This document shows, piece after piece, positions 19,089-28,144 of a DNA stretch of 64,000 nt. The stretch spans positions 1 through 64,000 of the forward strand of contig NZ_KB899812.1 in the NCBI RefSeq assembly GCF_000378425.1. Direction: 5' to 3'. The stretch comes from Cohnella laeviribosi DSM 21336. GTDB lineage: Bacteria; Bacillota; Bacilli; Paenibacillales; Paenibacillaceae. The notes under the pieces are model-generated. The model ran no database searches. It was not told the DNA's origin and saw nothing but the letters and a program-made list of their open reading frames with translations. Both the position numbers and the translations under genes were made by a program. Numbering within the stretch: position 1 is the first letter of the stretch; every line of letters begins with the position of its first letter.

Positions 19089-19115
19089 ACCTCTGGGCTA
19101 TCGCCTTCATACAAT
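19089..19115 (+). promoter_or_regulatory. Possible sigma-K promoter of the gerP cluster
   Basis: AC (19089-19090), 17 bases, CATACAAT (19108-19115). This resembles the sigma-K pattern AC-N16/17-CATANNNTA and lies about 35 bases before the first gerP gene. gerP of Bacillus is transcribed by sigma-K in the mother cell. The match is short. Confidence 0.35.
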
Positions 19116-19149
19116 GGAGCAGGATGCCTGCGAAGGAGTCGTTGCGCCA

Positions 19150-19386
19150 ATGCCGTCCATCGTCGGAGCTGTCAAAATATTGAGCGTCGGCTCGGGAGCG
19201 ATCGTACAGTTCGGGGACACGTTGCAAAACAACCCGAGGAGCACTTCCAAAACGTACGCTGGCGCCGGATCGTTCGTAACCGGCGATTTGTCCCGGACGA
19301 ACAACGCCGTCAGCGCCACCAACACGAATGACCCGGATGTCAAAGATTCTTCCAATAGCACAGTCGGAAACAGTGGTGTCGTATGA
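19150..19386 (+). CDS. gerPA: Spore germination protein GerPA/GerPF family
   Basis: A 78-residue spore-coat protein; GerP proteins help nutrients reach germinant receptors. It has the family pattern MPSIVGAVKILSVGSGAIVQFGDT followed by SKTYAGAGSF and TNTNDPDV. GerPA and GerPF are close relatives and the choice of A is from its first position. ATG 19150 has GAAGGAG 11 bases upstream. Its stop overlaps the start of the next gene (ATGA). Confidence 0.88.
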   Translation: MPSIVGAVKILSVGSGAIVQFGDTLQNNPRSTSKTYAGAGSFVTGDLSRTNNAVSATNTNDPDVKDSSNSTVGNSGVV

Positions 19387-19601
19387 TCCAGTGGAATATT
19401 CACCAGCAAATCACCATTCAGCAGCTCCGCGTAGACGCCGTGACGAACTCGTCCGTTCTCCAAATCGGCAGCGCGGGAAGCATCCAATCGCTTTCCCAGC
19501 TCTACAACACCGGAGGGTTTGCCGGGCCTGCGCCCCCCTTGACCGAAGCGGCCGGGGAAATGCCGGAGGTTACGTTCGTTCCGCTGCCCAATCCGACCTA
19601 G
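19383..19601 (+). CDS. gerPB: Spore germination protein GerPB
   Basis: A 72-residue coat protein with the GerPB pattern: QQITIQQLRVDAVTNSSVLQ, IGSAGSI, and LYNTGGFAGPAPPL. It starts inside the stop codon of the previous gene, so translation is coupled. The Pro-rich C-terminus is usual for the family. Confidence 0.88.
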   Translation: MIQWNIHQQITIQQLRVDAVTNSSVLQIGSAGSIQSLSQLYNTGGFAGPAPPLTEAAGEMPEVTFVPLPNPT

Positions 19602-19664
19602 GCCGCCGGTCCGCGCGCTGCAAGCCGTAAACGCTAGACAGAAAGGGCAAAGGAGAGTATCTGC

Positions 19665-20303
19665 ATGACGAACTTCTGGTACGGTCCCTCCCCCGCCCAA
19701 TGGCAGGCGTGCCTGCAGCATATCCGAAGCCTGGAGCAGCAATTGGAGCGGCTTCGCCAGCAGCTGGATTCGCTGCACGGCGAAATCGACGAATTGAAAA
19801 AGCGGACGCCGATTCACGTGGAATATCATTTCGATCAGCTTAAAGTGTCCCGGCTCGAAGGCACCCTGAATATCGGCCTCAGCCCCCAGGGCATGCAGCC
19901 CCCCGAATCGTTCGAGGTTCCCGCCCCGGGCATGTGGAAGGCGGGGGACGGCGGCCAACAGGACGATGACGCCGATCGGGTTCGGGCCCTGCAGCGGGAA
20001 GCCGCAGCCTTTATGGAGAACGAAGCGCCGGCCCTGCTCGTCCGGATGACGGAGGCAAGCGGAACGCCGCTCGACGAAGCGCATCGAAACCTGATCCTGA
20101 AGGATATCAAGTCCCAATTAAACGCAAGGGTGCACTATTACGCGAAGACCGTTTCCTATCCCGCGGACGGCGCCGAAGAGGAACGGCAGATATGGGGGAA
20201 TACGGTAATGGAAAAAACGAAACGCGACGTCGAAAAGGCGATCGCCGCGTATTTGAACGGATTGAAGAAAACGCCCGAAACCAAGGAGGGAGACCGGACA
20301 TGA
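19665..20303 (+). CDS. gerPC: Spore germination protein GerPC
   Basis: A 212-residue protein with a coiled-coil N-terminal half (RSLEQQLERLRQQLDSLHGEIDEL, about 22-48), followed by PIHVEYHFDQLKVSRLEGTLNIGLSP, the characteristic GerPC segment. The C-terminal part is polar with a helical pattern. ATG 19665 has AAAGGAG about 10 bases upstream. Overlaps the next start by 4 bases. Confidence 0.88.
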   Translation: MTNFWYGPSPAQWQACLQHIRSLEQQLERLRQQLDSLHGEIDELKKRTPIHVEYHFDQLKVSRLEGTLNIGLSPQGMQPPESFEVPAPGMWKAGDGGQQDDDADRVRALQREAAAFMENEAPALLVRMTEASGTPLDEAHRNLILKDIKSQLNARVHYYAKTVSYPADGAEEERQIWGNTVMEKTKRDVEKAIAAYLNGLKKTPETKEGDRT

Positions 20304-20506
20304 CGCCGGCGGTGGAATTGAACGTCCGCAACGGGCCGGTCGAGATAGGCTCGATCCGGGTCATCGGCATCACCAGCTCGTCCTCGCTGCTGCTTGGGGA
20401 TACCGAATCGCTGACGTTGTACTCCTACTTCGACACGCCTCCCGAATCCGTCGTTTTCGGTCCCCTCGTCCCGCTGCCCTTGCTTCCGGAAGAGGAAAGC
20501 GAATGA
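20300..20506 (+). CDS. gerPD: Spore germination protein GerPD
   Basis: A 68-residue protein of the gerP set (ELNVRNGPVEIGSIRVIGITSSSSLLLGD). It begins in the stop codon of gerPC (ACATGA) and ends in the start of gerPE, so both junctions are coupled. Confidence 0.85.
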   Translation: MTPAVELNVRNGPVEIGSIRVIGITSSSSLLLGDTESLTLYSYFDTPPESVVFGPLVPLPLLPEEESE

Positions 20507-20916
20507 TCGAATGCCGCAAGACCGTGGCCGGGACAGCGTTCATCAATACGGTTTCGCATTCGGGCATCGTGCAGTTCGGAGACACGAAGGACGTCTCGTC
20601 CCAGGTGAACCGCGTCATCGCCGTGCAGCGGGCCGTTCCGGTTTTCAAAGGCGACGAAACGAGATTCGCCGCGTATGCCCTCTTCTATAAGCCGCTGCTT
20701 AGGCCGGTCGGGAAGCCGTCCGCTTCCCTCTCCTCGTCTTCGGACGACGGCACGATCCGCATCGGCGACGTGCGGGTCATCGGCGTTACCGCTTCCTCGA
20801 TCCTGCGGTTCGGCTGCGGAGGTCCTCATACCGCAGAAGCGAGAATCCTCCACATCCGGCATTTCAACAACCGGATTCCGTTAACCGAAGCATCCGGCGA
20901 CCGGGACATCCGCTGA
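20503..20916 (+). CDS. gerPE: Spore germination protein GerPE
   Basis: A 137-residue protein with two related halves, each with an IxIGDxxxIGVTASSILRFG-like core (GTAFINTVSHSGIVQFGDT near the N-terminus, GTIRIGDVRVIGVTASSIL in the second half). It starts 4 bases inside gerPD and ends the cluster. No separate gerPF follows, unlike Bacillus. Confidence 0.85.
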   Translation: MIECRKTVAGTAFINTVSHSGIVQFGDTKDVSSQVNRVIAVQRAVPVFKGDETRFAAYALFYKPLLRPVGKPSASLSSSSDDGTIRIGDVRVIGVTASSILRFGCGGPHTAEARILHIRHFNNRIPLTEASGDRDIR

Positions 20917-21031
20917 TTTTCGGGCTTATGTCCGTGAGACCGGTGCAAACGCACAGGATACTGGTTACCTGCCGCATATCCTGTCATTGTGATTCGCCAT
21001 CACACATCAAATGATGCGGGAGGTTATCGTG

Positions 21032-21163
21032 ATGAGTTATCCGGTTGCAGGCGTAGGTTACGGTGGTCACTGTGGTCACGGTTACGGCGGTTTCGGATCG
21101 GCTGCGTTCGTTCTCGTCCTCTTCATATTGCTGGTCATCATCCTTCGCGCAGTTTGGATCTAA
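21032..21163 (+). CDS. YjcZ-like sporulation peptide
   Basis: A 43-residue peptide too short for usual gene callers: a Gly/Tyr/His-rich N-terminus (GYGGHCGHGYGGFG) followed by a single hydrophobic helix (FVLVLFILLVIILRAVWI). This is the layout of the YjcZ family, often several copies in spore formers. ATG 21032 has GGGAGG 8 bases upstream and a terminator follows. Between gerPE and this gene lies an inverted repeat (20953-20960 with 20977-20984). Confidence 0.85.
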   Translation: MSYPVAGVGYGGHCGHGYGGFGSAAFVLVLFILLVIILRAVWI

Positions 21164-21198
21164 GGAAGCGATTTTCTTTTCTTTTCAGCACCGAAAGA

Positions 21199-21240
21199 AG
21201 CCTTGCCGGGCAACTCCGGCAAGGCTGGTTTTGCTTTTTT
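21199..21240 (+). terminator. Intrinsic terminator of the yjcZ-like gene
   Basis: An 11-base-pair stem (21199-21209 with 21216-21226, AGCCTTGCCGG) followed by GGTTTTGCTTTTTT. Confidence 0.9.
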
Positions 21241-22897
21241 ACCCCATCCCGGAAGGACTCGGCGTGATATGGCACAGCTTGAGCGACAGCTGCAATTGCA
21301 GCCGGTCCTCGGGGTCGTCCAGGGAAATGCCCAGGATGTTCTGGATTTTCTCCAGCCGGTAGACGACGGTGTTGTAGTGCGCGTACAGCTTTTCCGAGGT
21401 CAGCTTGATGTTGCCGTTGCAGCGGAAGAACATCTCGAGCGTCTCCACCAGCCTGCCTCCGCCGCGCTTGTCGGCTTGCTGGAGCGGAACCGAGAAGCGT
21501 TGGAGAAACTGGTCTCTTTCCTCGCCCGAGGGAATCAGGTAAAGCAAAGAATAGACGCCCAGCCTGTCGTACGTCACGATCTCCCCGTCCAGCCCGCATG
21601 CTTCCGCCGCTTGCCGGGCCCGCCGCGCCTGCGACAGGCTGGAAGGCAGCAGCTCCGGCCGCTCCGCCGGGCGCCCCGCGAACAGGCGCAAGCCTTCGTC
21701 CTGAAGCAGCGGCCGCAATTCGTCCAGCAGCCGATGAAGCGCTCCCGGCTCCGGTACCGGGACGACCAGCACCAGGTCGCCGCCGATCGGCGCCGACAGA
21801 ACGGCATCCGCCGTCTGCAGGCGTTCGGACCTGATGATGCGCGCCATCTCCCGCAGCTTATCCGGAGCCGGCTCCCGTTCGCTTAAGCCGGCCACAACGG
21901 CGCAAAGCGGCGTCTGCTCGGGCAGCGCGCAGCCGCAAACCTCGGCCCGAAGTTTCCAGTCGTGATCGGAAAAGAGCTTGCCGGACAACCAGTCCTGCAA
22001 AAACTGATCGACGTATTTCCCTTCAACCGCGCGGACCGCTTCGATATTCGCCAGCTCGAGCCCCGCAAGCTGCGCGAGGCGGTCGACGGTGAGCGCGTCG
22101 AGCGGCGAGATGTCGCGGCTGCGTTCGAGCAGCACGAGGCATGCCGGTTTGGTCCCGCGGGCCGGAAGCGGGCTCGCGTAAACCCGGCAGGCGCTTTGCA
22201 GCAGCGTGATCCCTCCGCCCGCCGCCTTGCCGGGCTGGCATCTGGCGAGCATCTGCACCATCGGCCAAGACTCGATCGAATCGGCGCTCCGCAGGCTTTC
22301 GGACAGCAGCGGCTTATCCTGCTCCCTTACGATCGCCACGGGATTGCCGAGCATCCGCTCCATCGCGTCCAAAAAAGCGAAAAGCCCGCTGCCGTCCAGC
22401 AGCAATCGCGTCATCGCCTGCATGCGGCCGTGCAGTTCGTTCAGCTGCACCGATTCCCGGGCCAGCAGCCGCTCCATCACCGAGCGGATCATGTCGGAGA
22501 AAGACAGATCCGGGGGCAGCTCGAACAGCGGGAATCCGTGTTTTTCCGCCTCCTCGGCCGCCTCTTTCGGCATCTCCTCCGCCGCCCGATCCTTCCTGAC
22601 GCCAATCCCGGAAGCCCCTTTCGCCGCCAGTTCGGTTATCAGCAGCCTGAACCGTTCCGGATGCTCGCGCAGCGTCCGGCCGGCCGCAAGAAGAAATTCG
22701 CCCGCACGGACCCGCGAGGAGACATCCGCCGTCGCCATCACGCTGATCCGGGTAACCGCGGCATGCAACCCCTTCTCTCCCGCCGCCAATCGCGCCTGCT
22801 CAAGCTGCGGCAATTTCAATAGCTCCCTAACGGTAAACGACGCATCATCCGGCCTGCCGCCGGGAGACGGTCCCTTGCGAGATATAGCGGCCATCAT
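21239..22897 (-). CDS. PucR family transcriptional regulator
   Basis: A 552-residue regulator. The N-terminal PucR ligand domain (about 20-145: FTVRELLKLPQLEQARLAAG, MATADVSSRVRAGEFLL) is followed by a GGDEF-like/CdaR middle part and a C-terminal PucR helix-turn-helix (about 480-545: FFRCNGNIKLTSEKLYAHYNTVVYRLEKIQ, LQLQLSLKL). Start at ATG 22897 or the next codon; AGGAGG lies 4 or 7 bases upstream. Such proteins control purine or amino-acid catabolism in relatives, but no catabolic operon lies beside it, so the target is unknown. Confidence 0.88.
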   Translation of the reverse strand: MMAAISRKGPSPGGRPDDASFTVRELLKLPQLEQARLAAGEKGLHAAVTRISVMATADVSSRVRAGEFLLAAGRTLREHPERFRLLITELAAKGASGIGVRKDRAAEEMPKEAAEEAEKHGFPLFELPPDLSFSDMIRSVMERLLARESVQLNELHGRMQAMTRLLLDGSGLFAFLDAMERMLGNPVAIVREQDKPLLSESLRSADSIESWPMVQMLARCQPGKAAGGGITLLQSACRVYASPLPARGTKPACLVLLERSRDISPLDALTVDRLAQLAGLELANIEAVRAVEGKYVDQFLQDWLSGKLFSDHDWKLRAEVCGCALPEQTPLCAVVAGLSEREPAPDKLREMARIIRSERLQTADAVLSAPIGGDLVLVVPVPEPGALHRLLDELRPLLQDEGLRLFAGRPAERPELLPSSLSQARRARQAAEACGLDGEIVTYDRLGVYSLLYLIPSGEERDQFLQRFSVPLQQADKRGGGRLVETLEMFFRCNGNIKLTSEKLYAHYNTVVYRLEKIQNILGISLDDPEDRLQLQLSLKLCHITPSPSGMG

Positions 22898-23109
22898 GGT
22901 CCCTCCTGTGTGCAACGAGTTGAAACGAAAGAAGCCGTCGCACGTGCTCCCCATCGCATCGGGTGTTCATGTTACTAATAATAACATATTTTAGGACAAA
23001 AAATTTCATTTTACGTTCCAAGCGTGATATTTTATAACATATTAGCAGGCATATGGGCAAGCCGCTGGAAAATCATGCTGTCTTGCCATGCCTCTCTGCC
23101 GGATCGCAC

Positions 23110-23144
23110 AAAAAAATCCCGGCCATCGCCAGGGATGACCGGGA
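23110..23144 (-). terminator. Intrinsic terminator of the zinc-ribbon gene
   Basis: An 11-base-pair stem with one G-U pair (23117-23127 with 23134-23144) followed on the minus strand by seven Ts (23110-23116). Lies 19 bases after the stop codon. Confidence 0.85.
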
Positions 23145-23163
23145 AAACGCAATCGCGGCATAT

Positions 23164-23742
23164 TCAGTTCGGGAATTGGACGGGATGGCCGCAGCCGGGG
23201 CAGAACCGGGCGTCCGCAAGCAGATCGGCGCCGCAATTGCCGCAACGCGGCAGTACCTGCGGCTCGGCGGCTTCCGCATGCCCGGCCGGCGATTCCGCGG
23301 CCTGCTCCTCTTCGGGCAGCTCCGCAGCCTGCGCCCGCTCGGGGACCGTCTCCACCACCTCGACGGCCGCATGAACCGGCTCTTCGAACTTGCGCCCGCA
23401 ATTCGGACAAAAACGCGTGTCGAACGGAACCTTGGTCCCGCAGACGCATTCCTTCTCGTTGCGCAGTTCGCGAATCCGATCCTCCATCCCGGCGATTTCC
23501 TTGCGCAGGCCGACGATCGTTTCGCAGATCGGGATGATCGTCTGCTCCGCCTTGGACAAATCCTTCTCCAGATAAGCGTCGAACACGGCCTCGCCAATGG
23601 CCGCAAGCTTCTTTTCGATCTCTTTCTTCCTCGCGGATATTTGCGCGTTCAGCCGGGTGATTTCGACCGTTTGCTGCGCTTTCTCAGTCGCCGTCGAAAC
23701 GCCTTTGCTGACGGTTTCGGTAATTTTTTTCAAAAAACTCAT
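23164..23742 (-). CDS. Coiled-coil protein with two zinc ribbons
   Basis: A 192-residue protein. A helical N-terminal half (about 1-90; ITRLNAQISARKKEIEKKLAAIGEAVFDAY) is followed by two four-cysteine zinc ribbons, one around residues 98-116 (CVCGTKVPFD...CPNCG) and one at the C-terminus (CGNCGADLLADARFCPGCG), linked by an Ala/Glu-rich region. ATG 23742 is preceded by GGAGGCGGTCACG. The family occurs in many Firmicutes; function unknown. Confidence 0.85.
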   Translation of the reverse strand: MSFLKKITETVSKGVSTATEKAQQTVEITRLNAQISARKKEIEKKLAAIGEAVFDAYLEKDLSKAEQTIIPICETIVGLRKEIAGMEDRIRELRNEKECVCGTKVPFDTRFCPNCGRKFEEPVHAAVEVVETVPERAQAAELPEEEQAAESPAGHAEAAEPQVLPRCGNCGADLLADARFCPGCGHPVQFPN

Positions 23743-23791
23743 CGTGACCGCCTCCCAGTACTTCTTATTATCTCATACGAATGCCGCCCCG

Positions 23792-24661
23792 TCATCGTCC
23801 CGCAAGTCGCGTTTTCGCTTGCTCCTGCCGTCTGAATTCGGTGGGCGTAACCCCGAACATCCGCTTGAACGACTTGGAAAAATAGAGCGAATCGGCATAG
23901 CCCACAGCGGCAGCCACTTCTTCCACCGTGAGCGGCTCGGCTAGAAGCGCCCGCGACCGCTCCAGCCGCAGCTTCTGCAAATACCGGACCGGCGGCATCC
24001 CGAACTGCTGTCGGAACAGCTTCGACAAATGCGTGCGGTGATACCCCAGTTCCTGCGCCATCCGTTCGATCGTGATCGGCGACGCCAATTGCGCCTGCAG
24101 CCAGCGCGCCGCCCGTTCGGCTTCCCGCGCCTTATGTCCCGACTTGCCGCCGCTGCCTGCGCCTTCGGCCGGCGAGCCGTTCGCCTCGATCCAGGAGGCG
24201 AAAGCAAGCCTAAGCCATCCCTCCGCCTCCATGTCGGCTGCGGCTCCGCCCCGCCGGAACGCCTGCTCCGCGCAGGCCAGCGGCTTAAGCGGCGCTTCGC
24301 TCTCCTGGCGGATGACCGGCCGCTCCGGCGTCACGCCGGCCCGGCGCACCCATCCGTCCGCGGCGGGCCCGCGAAACGCGATCCAGCGGTATTTCCACGG
24401 ATCGTCGGCATCCGACCGGTAGGAATGGAGGATGCCCGGCAGAATGAAGAAGCTGTCGCCGGGCTTTAGCTCGTATTCGGTATCGCGGCAGCGGAAGTAG
24501 CCGGTCCCTTCTTCGACGACATGCACCAGCACGTAATCCAGCACCTGCGGTCCGACGCGGTGGTCCGGCTTCGTCTGCGAAACGCCGGAAAACAGCACCG
24601 TGATTTCCCCGTTCTCGCCGGAGTGCGGATTCACCGATATTTGCTCCGTAAACGGCTTCAC
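23792..24661 (-). CDS. AraC family transcriptional regulator
   Basis: A 289-residue regulator with an N-terminal cupin sugar-sensing domain (DYVLVHVVEEGTGYFRCRDTEYELKPGDSFFILPG) and a C-terminal pair of AraC helix-turn-helices (MAQELGYHRTHLSKLFRQQFG, then VAAAVGYADSLYFSKSFKRMFG). A perfect GGAGGTGA (24669-24676) stands 7 bases before GTG 24661, so I take that start rather than the longer ATG frames. Divergent from the GH4 glycosidase gene, which is its likely target. Confidence 0.9.
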   Translation of the reverse strand: MKPFTEQISVNPHSGENGEITVLFSGVSQTKPDHRVGPQVLDYVLVHVVEEGTGYFRCRDTEYELKPGDSFFILPGILHSYRSDADDPWKYRWIAFRGPAADGWVRRAGVTPERPVIRQESEAPLKPLACAEQAFRRGGAAADMEAEGWLRLAFASWIEANGSPAEGAGSGGKSGHKAREAERAARWLQAQLASPITIERMAQELGYHRTHLSKLFRQQFGMPPVRYLQKLRLERSRALLAEPLTVEEVAAAVGYADSLYFSKSFKRMFGVTPTEFRRQEQAKTRLAGR

Positions 24662-24799
24662 AGGCAGGTCACCTCCGAGCATCCGACTACAAAATTCCAT
24701 ATTAAGCTTGCTTCCATCCATATTCCGAAGCATGCCCGCTCCACTATTCTAGAACGCAGAAGGCCTTCGAACAAGATAGATCACGAAAGGATGTCGGTC

Positions 24800-26098
24800 A
24801 TGTCGAAAATTACGTTTCTGGGTGCGGGAAGCACCGTCTTCGCCAAAAATGTGCTGGGGGACTGCATGCTGACCCCGGCGCTTCAAGGATTCGAACTCGC
24901 CCTGTTCGATATCGACGCCGAGCGGCTCGCCGATTCCGCCAACATGCTGAACAACCTCAAGGCCTCGACCGGAAGCACCTGCACCGTCAAAGCCTACGCC
25001 GACCGGAGAGAGGCTTTGCGCGGCGCAAAATACGTCGTCAACGCCATTCAGGTCGGCGGATACGACCCATGCACGATCACCGACTTCGAAATTCCGAAAA
25101 AATACGGCCTGCGCCAGACGATCGCCGATACCGTCGGCATCGGCGGCATCTTCCGCAACCTGCGCACGATTCCGGTCATGCTGGACTTTGCCCGCGACAT
25201 TCAGGACGTCTGCCCGGACGCCTGGTTCTTTAACTATACCAACCCGATGGCGGTGCTCACGAACGCGATGAACACGCTAGGCGGCGTCCGCACGGTCGGT
25301 CTGTGCCACAGCGTGCAGGTATGCGTTCCCCACCTGTTCGAAAGCCTCGGCATGGACCCGACGGGCGTTCAGGCGAAAATCGCCGGCATCAACCACATGG
25401 CCTGGCTGCTCGAAGTGAGCAAGGACGGCGTCGACCTGTATCCCGAAATCAAGCGCAGAGCGGCCGAGAAGCAGAAAGAAAAGCACCACGATATGGTCCG
25501 CTTCGAGCTGATGCTGCGTTTCGGCTACTACGTCACCGAGTCGTCCGAGCATAACGCCGAATATCATCCGTACTTTATCAAGCGCAGCTACCCGGAGCTG
25601 ATCGAGCGCTTCAACATTCCGCTTGACGAGTATCCGCGGCGCTGCGTCGACCAGATCGCCCGGTGGAAGGAGATGCGGGAATCGCTTGTGAACAACCGCA
25701 ACCTGACGCACGAGCGCTCGCATGAATACGCTTCCTATATTTTCGAAGCGATGGAAACGAACGTTCCGTTCAAAATCGGCGGCAACGTGATGAACACGGG
25801 GCTCATTCCGAATCTGCCGAAGGAGGCCTGCGTCGAAGTGCCGTGCCTGGTCGATGCCAGCGGCGTGACCCCGACGTACGTCGGCGATCTGCCGCCGCAG
25901 TGCGCCGCGCTTAACCGCACCAACATCAACACGCAGCTGCTCACGCTGGAGGCGGCCCGAACCGGCAAGAAGGAGCATATTTACCACGCGGCCATGCTGG
26001 ACCCGCATACTTCCGCCGAACTGTCCATCGACGACATCGTGGCGCTTTGCGACGATCTGATCGAAGCGCACGGCGACTGGCTTCCGGCTTTTCGTTAA
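24800..26098 (+). CDS. melA: GH4 family alpha-galactosidase/alpha-glucosidase
   Basis: NAD- and Mn-dependent glycosidase of family GH4; hydrolysis proceeds through oxidation at C3 of the sugar. The 432-residue protein has the Rossmann motif FLGAGSTVFAKN, the metal ligands C169 (GLCHS) and H199 (GINHMAW), and the usual length of the MelA group. The second ATG (24800) is chosen because AAAGGATG lies 8 bases upstream. MelA-type alpha-galactosidase is the best fit to the sequence, but GH4 specificity is hard to read. The divergent AraC gene probably controls it. No transporter is adjacent. Confidence 0.88.
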   Translation: MSKITFLGAGSTVFAKNVLGDCMLTPALQGFELALFDIDAERLADSANMLNNLKASTGSTCTVKAYADRREALRGAKYVVNAIQVGGYDPCTITDFEIPKKYGLRQTIADTVGIGGIFRNLRTIPVMLDFARDIQDVCPDAWFFNYTNPMAVLTNAMNTLGGVRTVGLCHSVQVCVPHLFESLGMDPTGVQAKIAGINHMAWLLEVSKDGVDLYPEIKRRAAEKQKEKHHDMVRFELMLRFGYYVTESSEHNAEYHPYFIKRSYPELIERFNIPLDEYPRRCVDQIARWKEMRESLVNNRNLTHERSHEYASYIFEAMETNVPFKIGGNVMNTGLIPNLPKEACVEVPCLVDASGVTPTYVGDLPPQCAALNRTNINTQLLTLEAARTGKKEHIYHAAMLDPHTSAELSIDDIVALCDDLIEAHGDWLPAFR

Positions 26099-26146
26099 AG
26101 CTTGAACGCCCGCGGCCGTTCCGTAAGCGAGCCGGCGATAAACGAA

Positions 26147-26195
26147 AACCTCCCGGATTTCCGCTTGATCGGCGGAGATCGGGAGGTTCTTTCGT
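26147..26195 (+). terminator. Intrinsic terminator after the GH4 gene
   Basis: Arms AACCTCCCG (26147-26155) and CGGGAGGTT (26180-26188) with an inner TCCGC/GGCGGA helix, followed by CTTTCGTTT. The minus strand has GTTTTCG on the other side, so it may also serve the convergent gene. Confidence 0.75.
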
Positions 26196-26228
26196 TTGTT
26201 CCTTGTCCGTAGCCGGCCCCGCTGCGGG

Positions 26229-26981
26229 TCAGGTTCCGGCGCTTCGTTCCCCGTCCGGTTCCGGGCGTTTTCGCGTATGCAGCGTGATCGATCCGAGGCT
26301 GTAAAGCGACAAATACACGATCAGGATCAGAAGCCCGAACAGAAGCGTAAAAATCGCGCCGCGATGGTCCAGACCGCCCAGAATGCCGTTAATCAGCCGA
26401 AACGGGCTGAACAGCACGTCCCAACTGTTGAGCCGGACGACGCGGCCCAAATAGACGCCGAAACCGGCCAAAAACGAGGTGCAGCCGACAAAAGCCCATC
26501 CCGCGACGGGACCGCCGTAGTGGCGGACAAGCATATGGAAGTGGCGCATGGACACATAACCGAGCAGAAGCCCGCACCAGGAGAAAATAAAAAACACGAC
26601 CAGGTCGTACCAGACGATCAGCGATTCGTCGATTCGATGCCAGTTGTAAGACGGGTCGGCAATCAGATGAATGAAATCGGTCGTCAAATAAGGCGCGTTC
26701 GGGTAAAACAGCAGCCACGCGAAGACCAGGATCAAAAAGCCGAGCCCCGGCTTCGGGCTTCTTCGGCTGCGCTCCAGTCCGACCGCCGTCATCGAGACGA
26801 ACAGGGGAATCCACGCCAAAAACAGATTCCAGAGCAAAAAGGCGTATTTGACGAATTCCACCTGATAGGCGCGAACCGTCAACAGCAGCACGCACAGCAG
26901 CGACGCGCCGCCCAGAATGGAAACGGCGGGCCCGCCCAGCGATCCCGCAATCGATGACGTTCTCATCCGGCTCACCGGCAT
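26229..26981 (-). CDS. DUF1361 family membrane protein
   Basis: A 250-residue membrane protein with about seven hydrophobic segments and the DUF1361 pattern FLAWIPLFVS, FYPNAPYLTTDFIHL, DLVVFFIFSWCGLLLGY and FGVYLGRVVRLNSWDVL. Start at ATG 26981 is uncertain: GGGGAGG lies only 3 bases upstream, and GTG 26975 would be better placed. Function unknown. Convergent with the GH4 gene. Confidence 0.85.
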   Translation of the reverse strand: MPVSRMRTSSIAGSLGGPAVSILGGASLLCVLLLTVRAYQVEFVKYAFLLWNLFLAWIPLFVSMTAVGLERSRRSPKPGLGFLILVFAWLLFYPNAPYLTTDFIHLIADPSYNWHRIDESLIVWYDLVVFFIFSWCGLLLGYVSMRHFHMLVRHYGGPVAGWAFVGCTSFLAGFGVYLGRVVRLNSWDVLFSPFRLINGILGGLDHRGAIFTLLFGLLILIVYLSLYSLGSITLHTRKRPEPDGERSAGT

Positions 26982-27217
26982 GCACCTCCCCTTTCCGCAT
27001 GATCCCTATCTTAACATACCGCTTTTCTCCGGAAAAAGTTGCGGCAACCCTTCTTCGATACGAATTGACCGGAAAAACGAAGTTTCCAGTGAAATTTGAC
27101 TCTCGTTATGCCTTTGGATATCGCCGTCCGCCGATGCGCGGGCGTTGTGCTAGAATGTGAGCGTATACCGCTTATCGTCCTCTTGCGGACGGATGCCATG
27201 AGGAGAGTGCCATTCAT

Positions 27218-28144
27218 ATGTTTAAATTGTCCGTTTTTACGGTTGCCACCCCCGACTTGGAACCGGCGGAGCTGTGCGCCGCAGCGCGGGACGCCGGAAT
27301 CCAGGGAGTTGAATGGAGATGCAAGGAAACGCCGGCCGAACTCCTGAGCGAACCGCCTTCGTTCTGGGGAAACAACCGCTGCACGATCGCGCCCGGCGCG
27401 TCGGACCGGGAAGCCGCGCTCATCCGCGATACCGCGGCATCTCACGGCCTTCAGAACATCGCCCTCGTTCCGTATTTGGCCTGCGGCGACATCGAAGGCA
27501 CGGAAGCGCGGTTTCGCCTCGCCTCCTCGCTGGGAGCGACCATGGTGCGAATCGGAGTGCCCGGCTATCGCGCCGATTCCCGCTACAGCGAGCTGCTGGA
27601 ATCGGCCTACGCCTACATGGACCAGGTGGACGAACTGGCCCGCGACTACGGCATCAAGGCGCTCGTCGAGACGCATCACGAAACCATCGCGGCCAGCGCT
27701 TCCGCCGCTTGGCGCCTCGTGTCCCGCTATTCGCCCGACCGGTTCGGCGTGCTGTACGATCCGGGCAATATGATTCACGAGGGAATGGAGCAATGGCGGC
27801 TCGGCATGGAAGTGCTGGGGCCGTATCTGGCTCACGTCCACGTCAAGAACGCGGCATGGTATCCGGTAGTTGACTTGGCCGACGGTCAGCCCCATCCCAA
27901 TGCGGCGACCGCCTCCGGCGCAGGCGGCCCGGAACCCGATCCGCTGACGCCGGTGAACTGGAAATGCGTCTGGCGCCCGATCGCAAGCGGAACCGTCCCG
28001 TGGAAACGCGTGCTCGCCGCCTTGAAGTCGGTCGGCTACAACGGCTGGCTGGGCGTGGAGGACTTCAGTCTTGCCTACGGCTCCCAAGAAATGCTGGCGA
28101 ACTTCGTCCGGCAAATCCGGGCCTGGGAGGAAGAGCTCGAATGA
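27218..28144 (+). CDS. Sugar phosphate isomerase/epimerase-like TIM barrel protein
   Basis: A 308-residue protein of the AP-endonuclease-2-like/xylose-isomerase-like barrel family. Likely metal ligands: Glu in GIKALVETHHET, Asp in GVLYDPGNM, His in AHVHVKNAAW, and Glu near the end (LGVEDFSL). ATG 27218 follows GAGGAG by about 13 bases. Its stop overlaps the start of a Gfo/Idh oxidoreductase gene, so the two work together. Pairs of this kind act on inositols and keto-sugars, and in levoglucosan breakdown; the substrate here is unknown. Confidence 0.88.
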   Translation: MFKLSVFTVATPDLEPAELCAAARDAGIQGVEWRCKETPAELLSEPPSFWGNNRCTIAPGASDREAALIRDTAASHGLQNIALVPYLACGDIEGTEARFRLASSLGATMVRIGVPGYRADSRYSELLESAYAYMDQVDELARDYGIKALVETHHETIAASASAAWRLVSRYSPDRFGVLYDPGNMIHEGMEQWRLGMEVLGPYLAHVHVKNAAWYPVVDLADGQPHPNAATASGAGGPEPDPLTPVNWKCVWRPIASGTVPWKRVLAALKSVGYNGWLGVEDFSLAYGSQEMLANFVRQIRAWEEELE

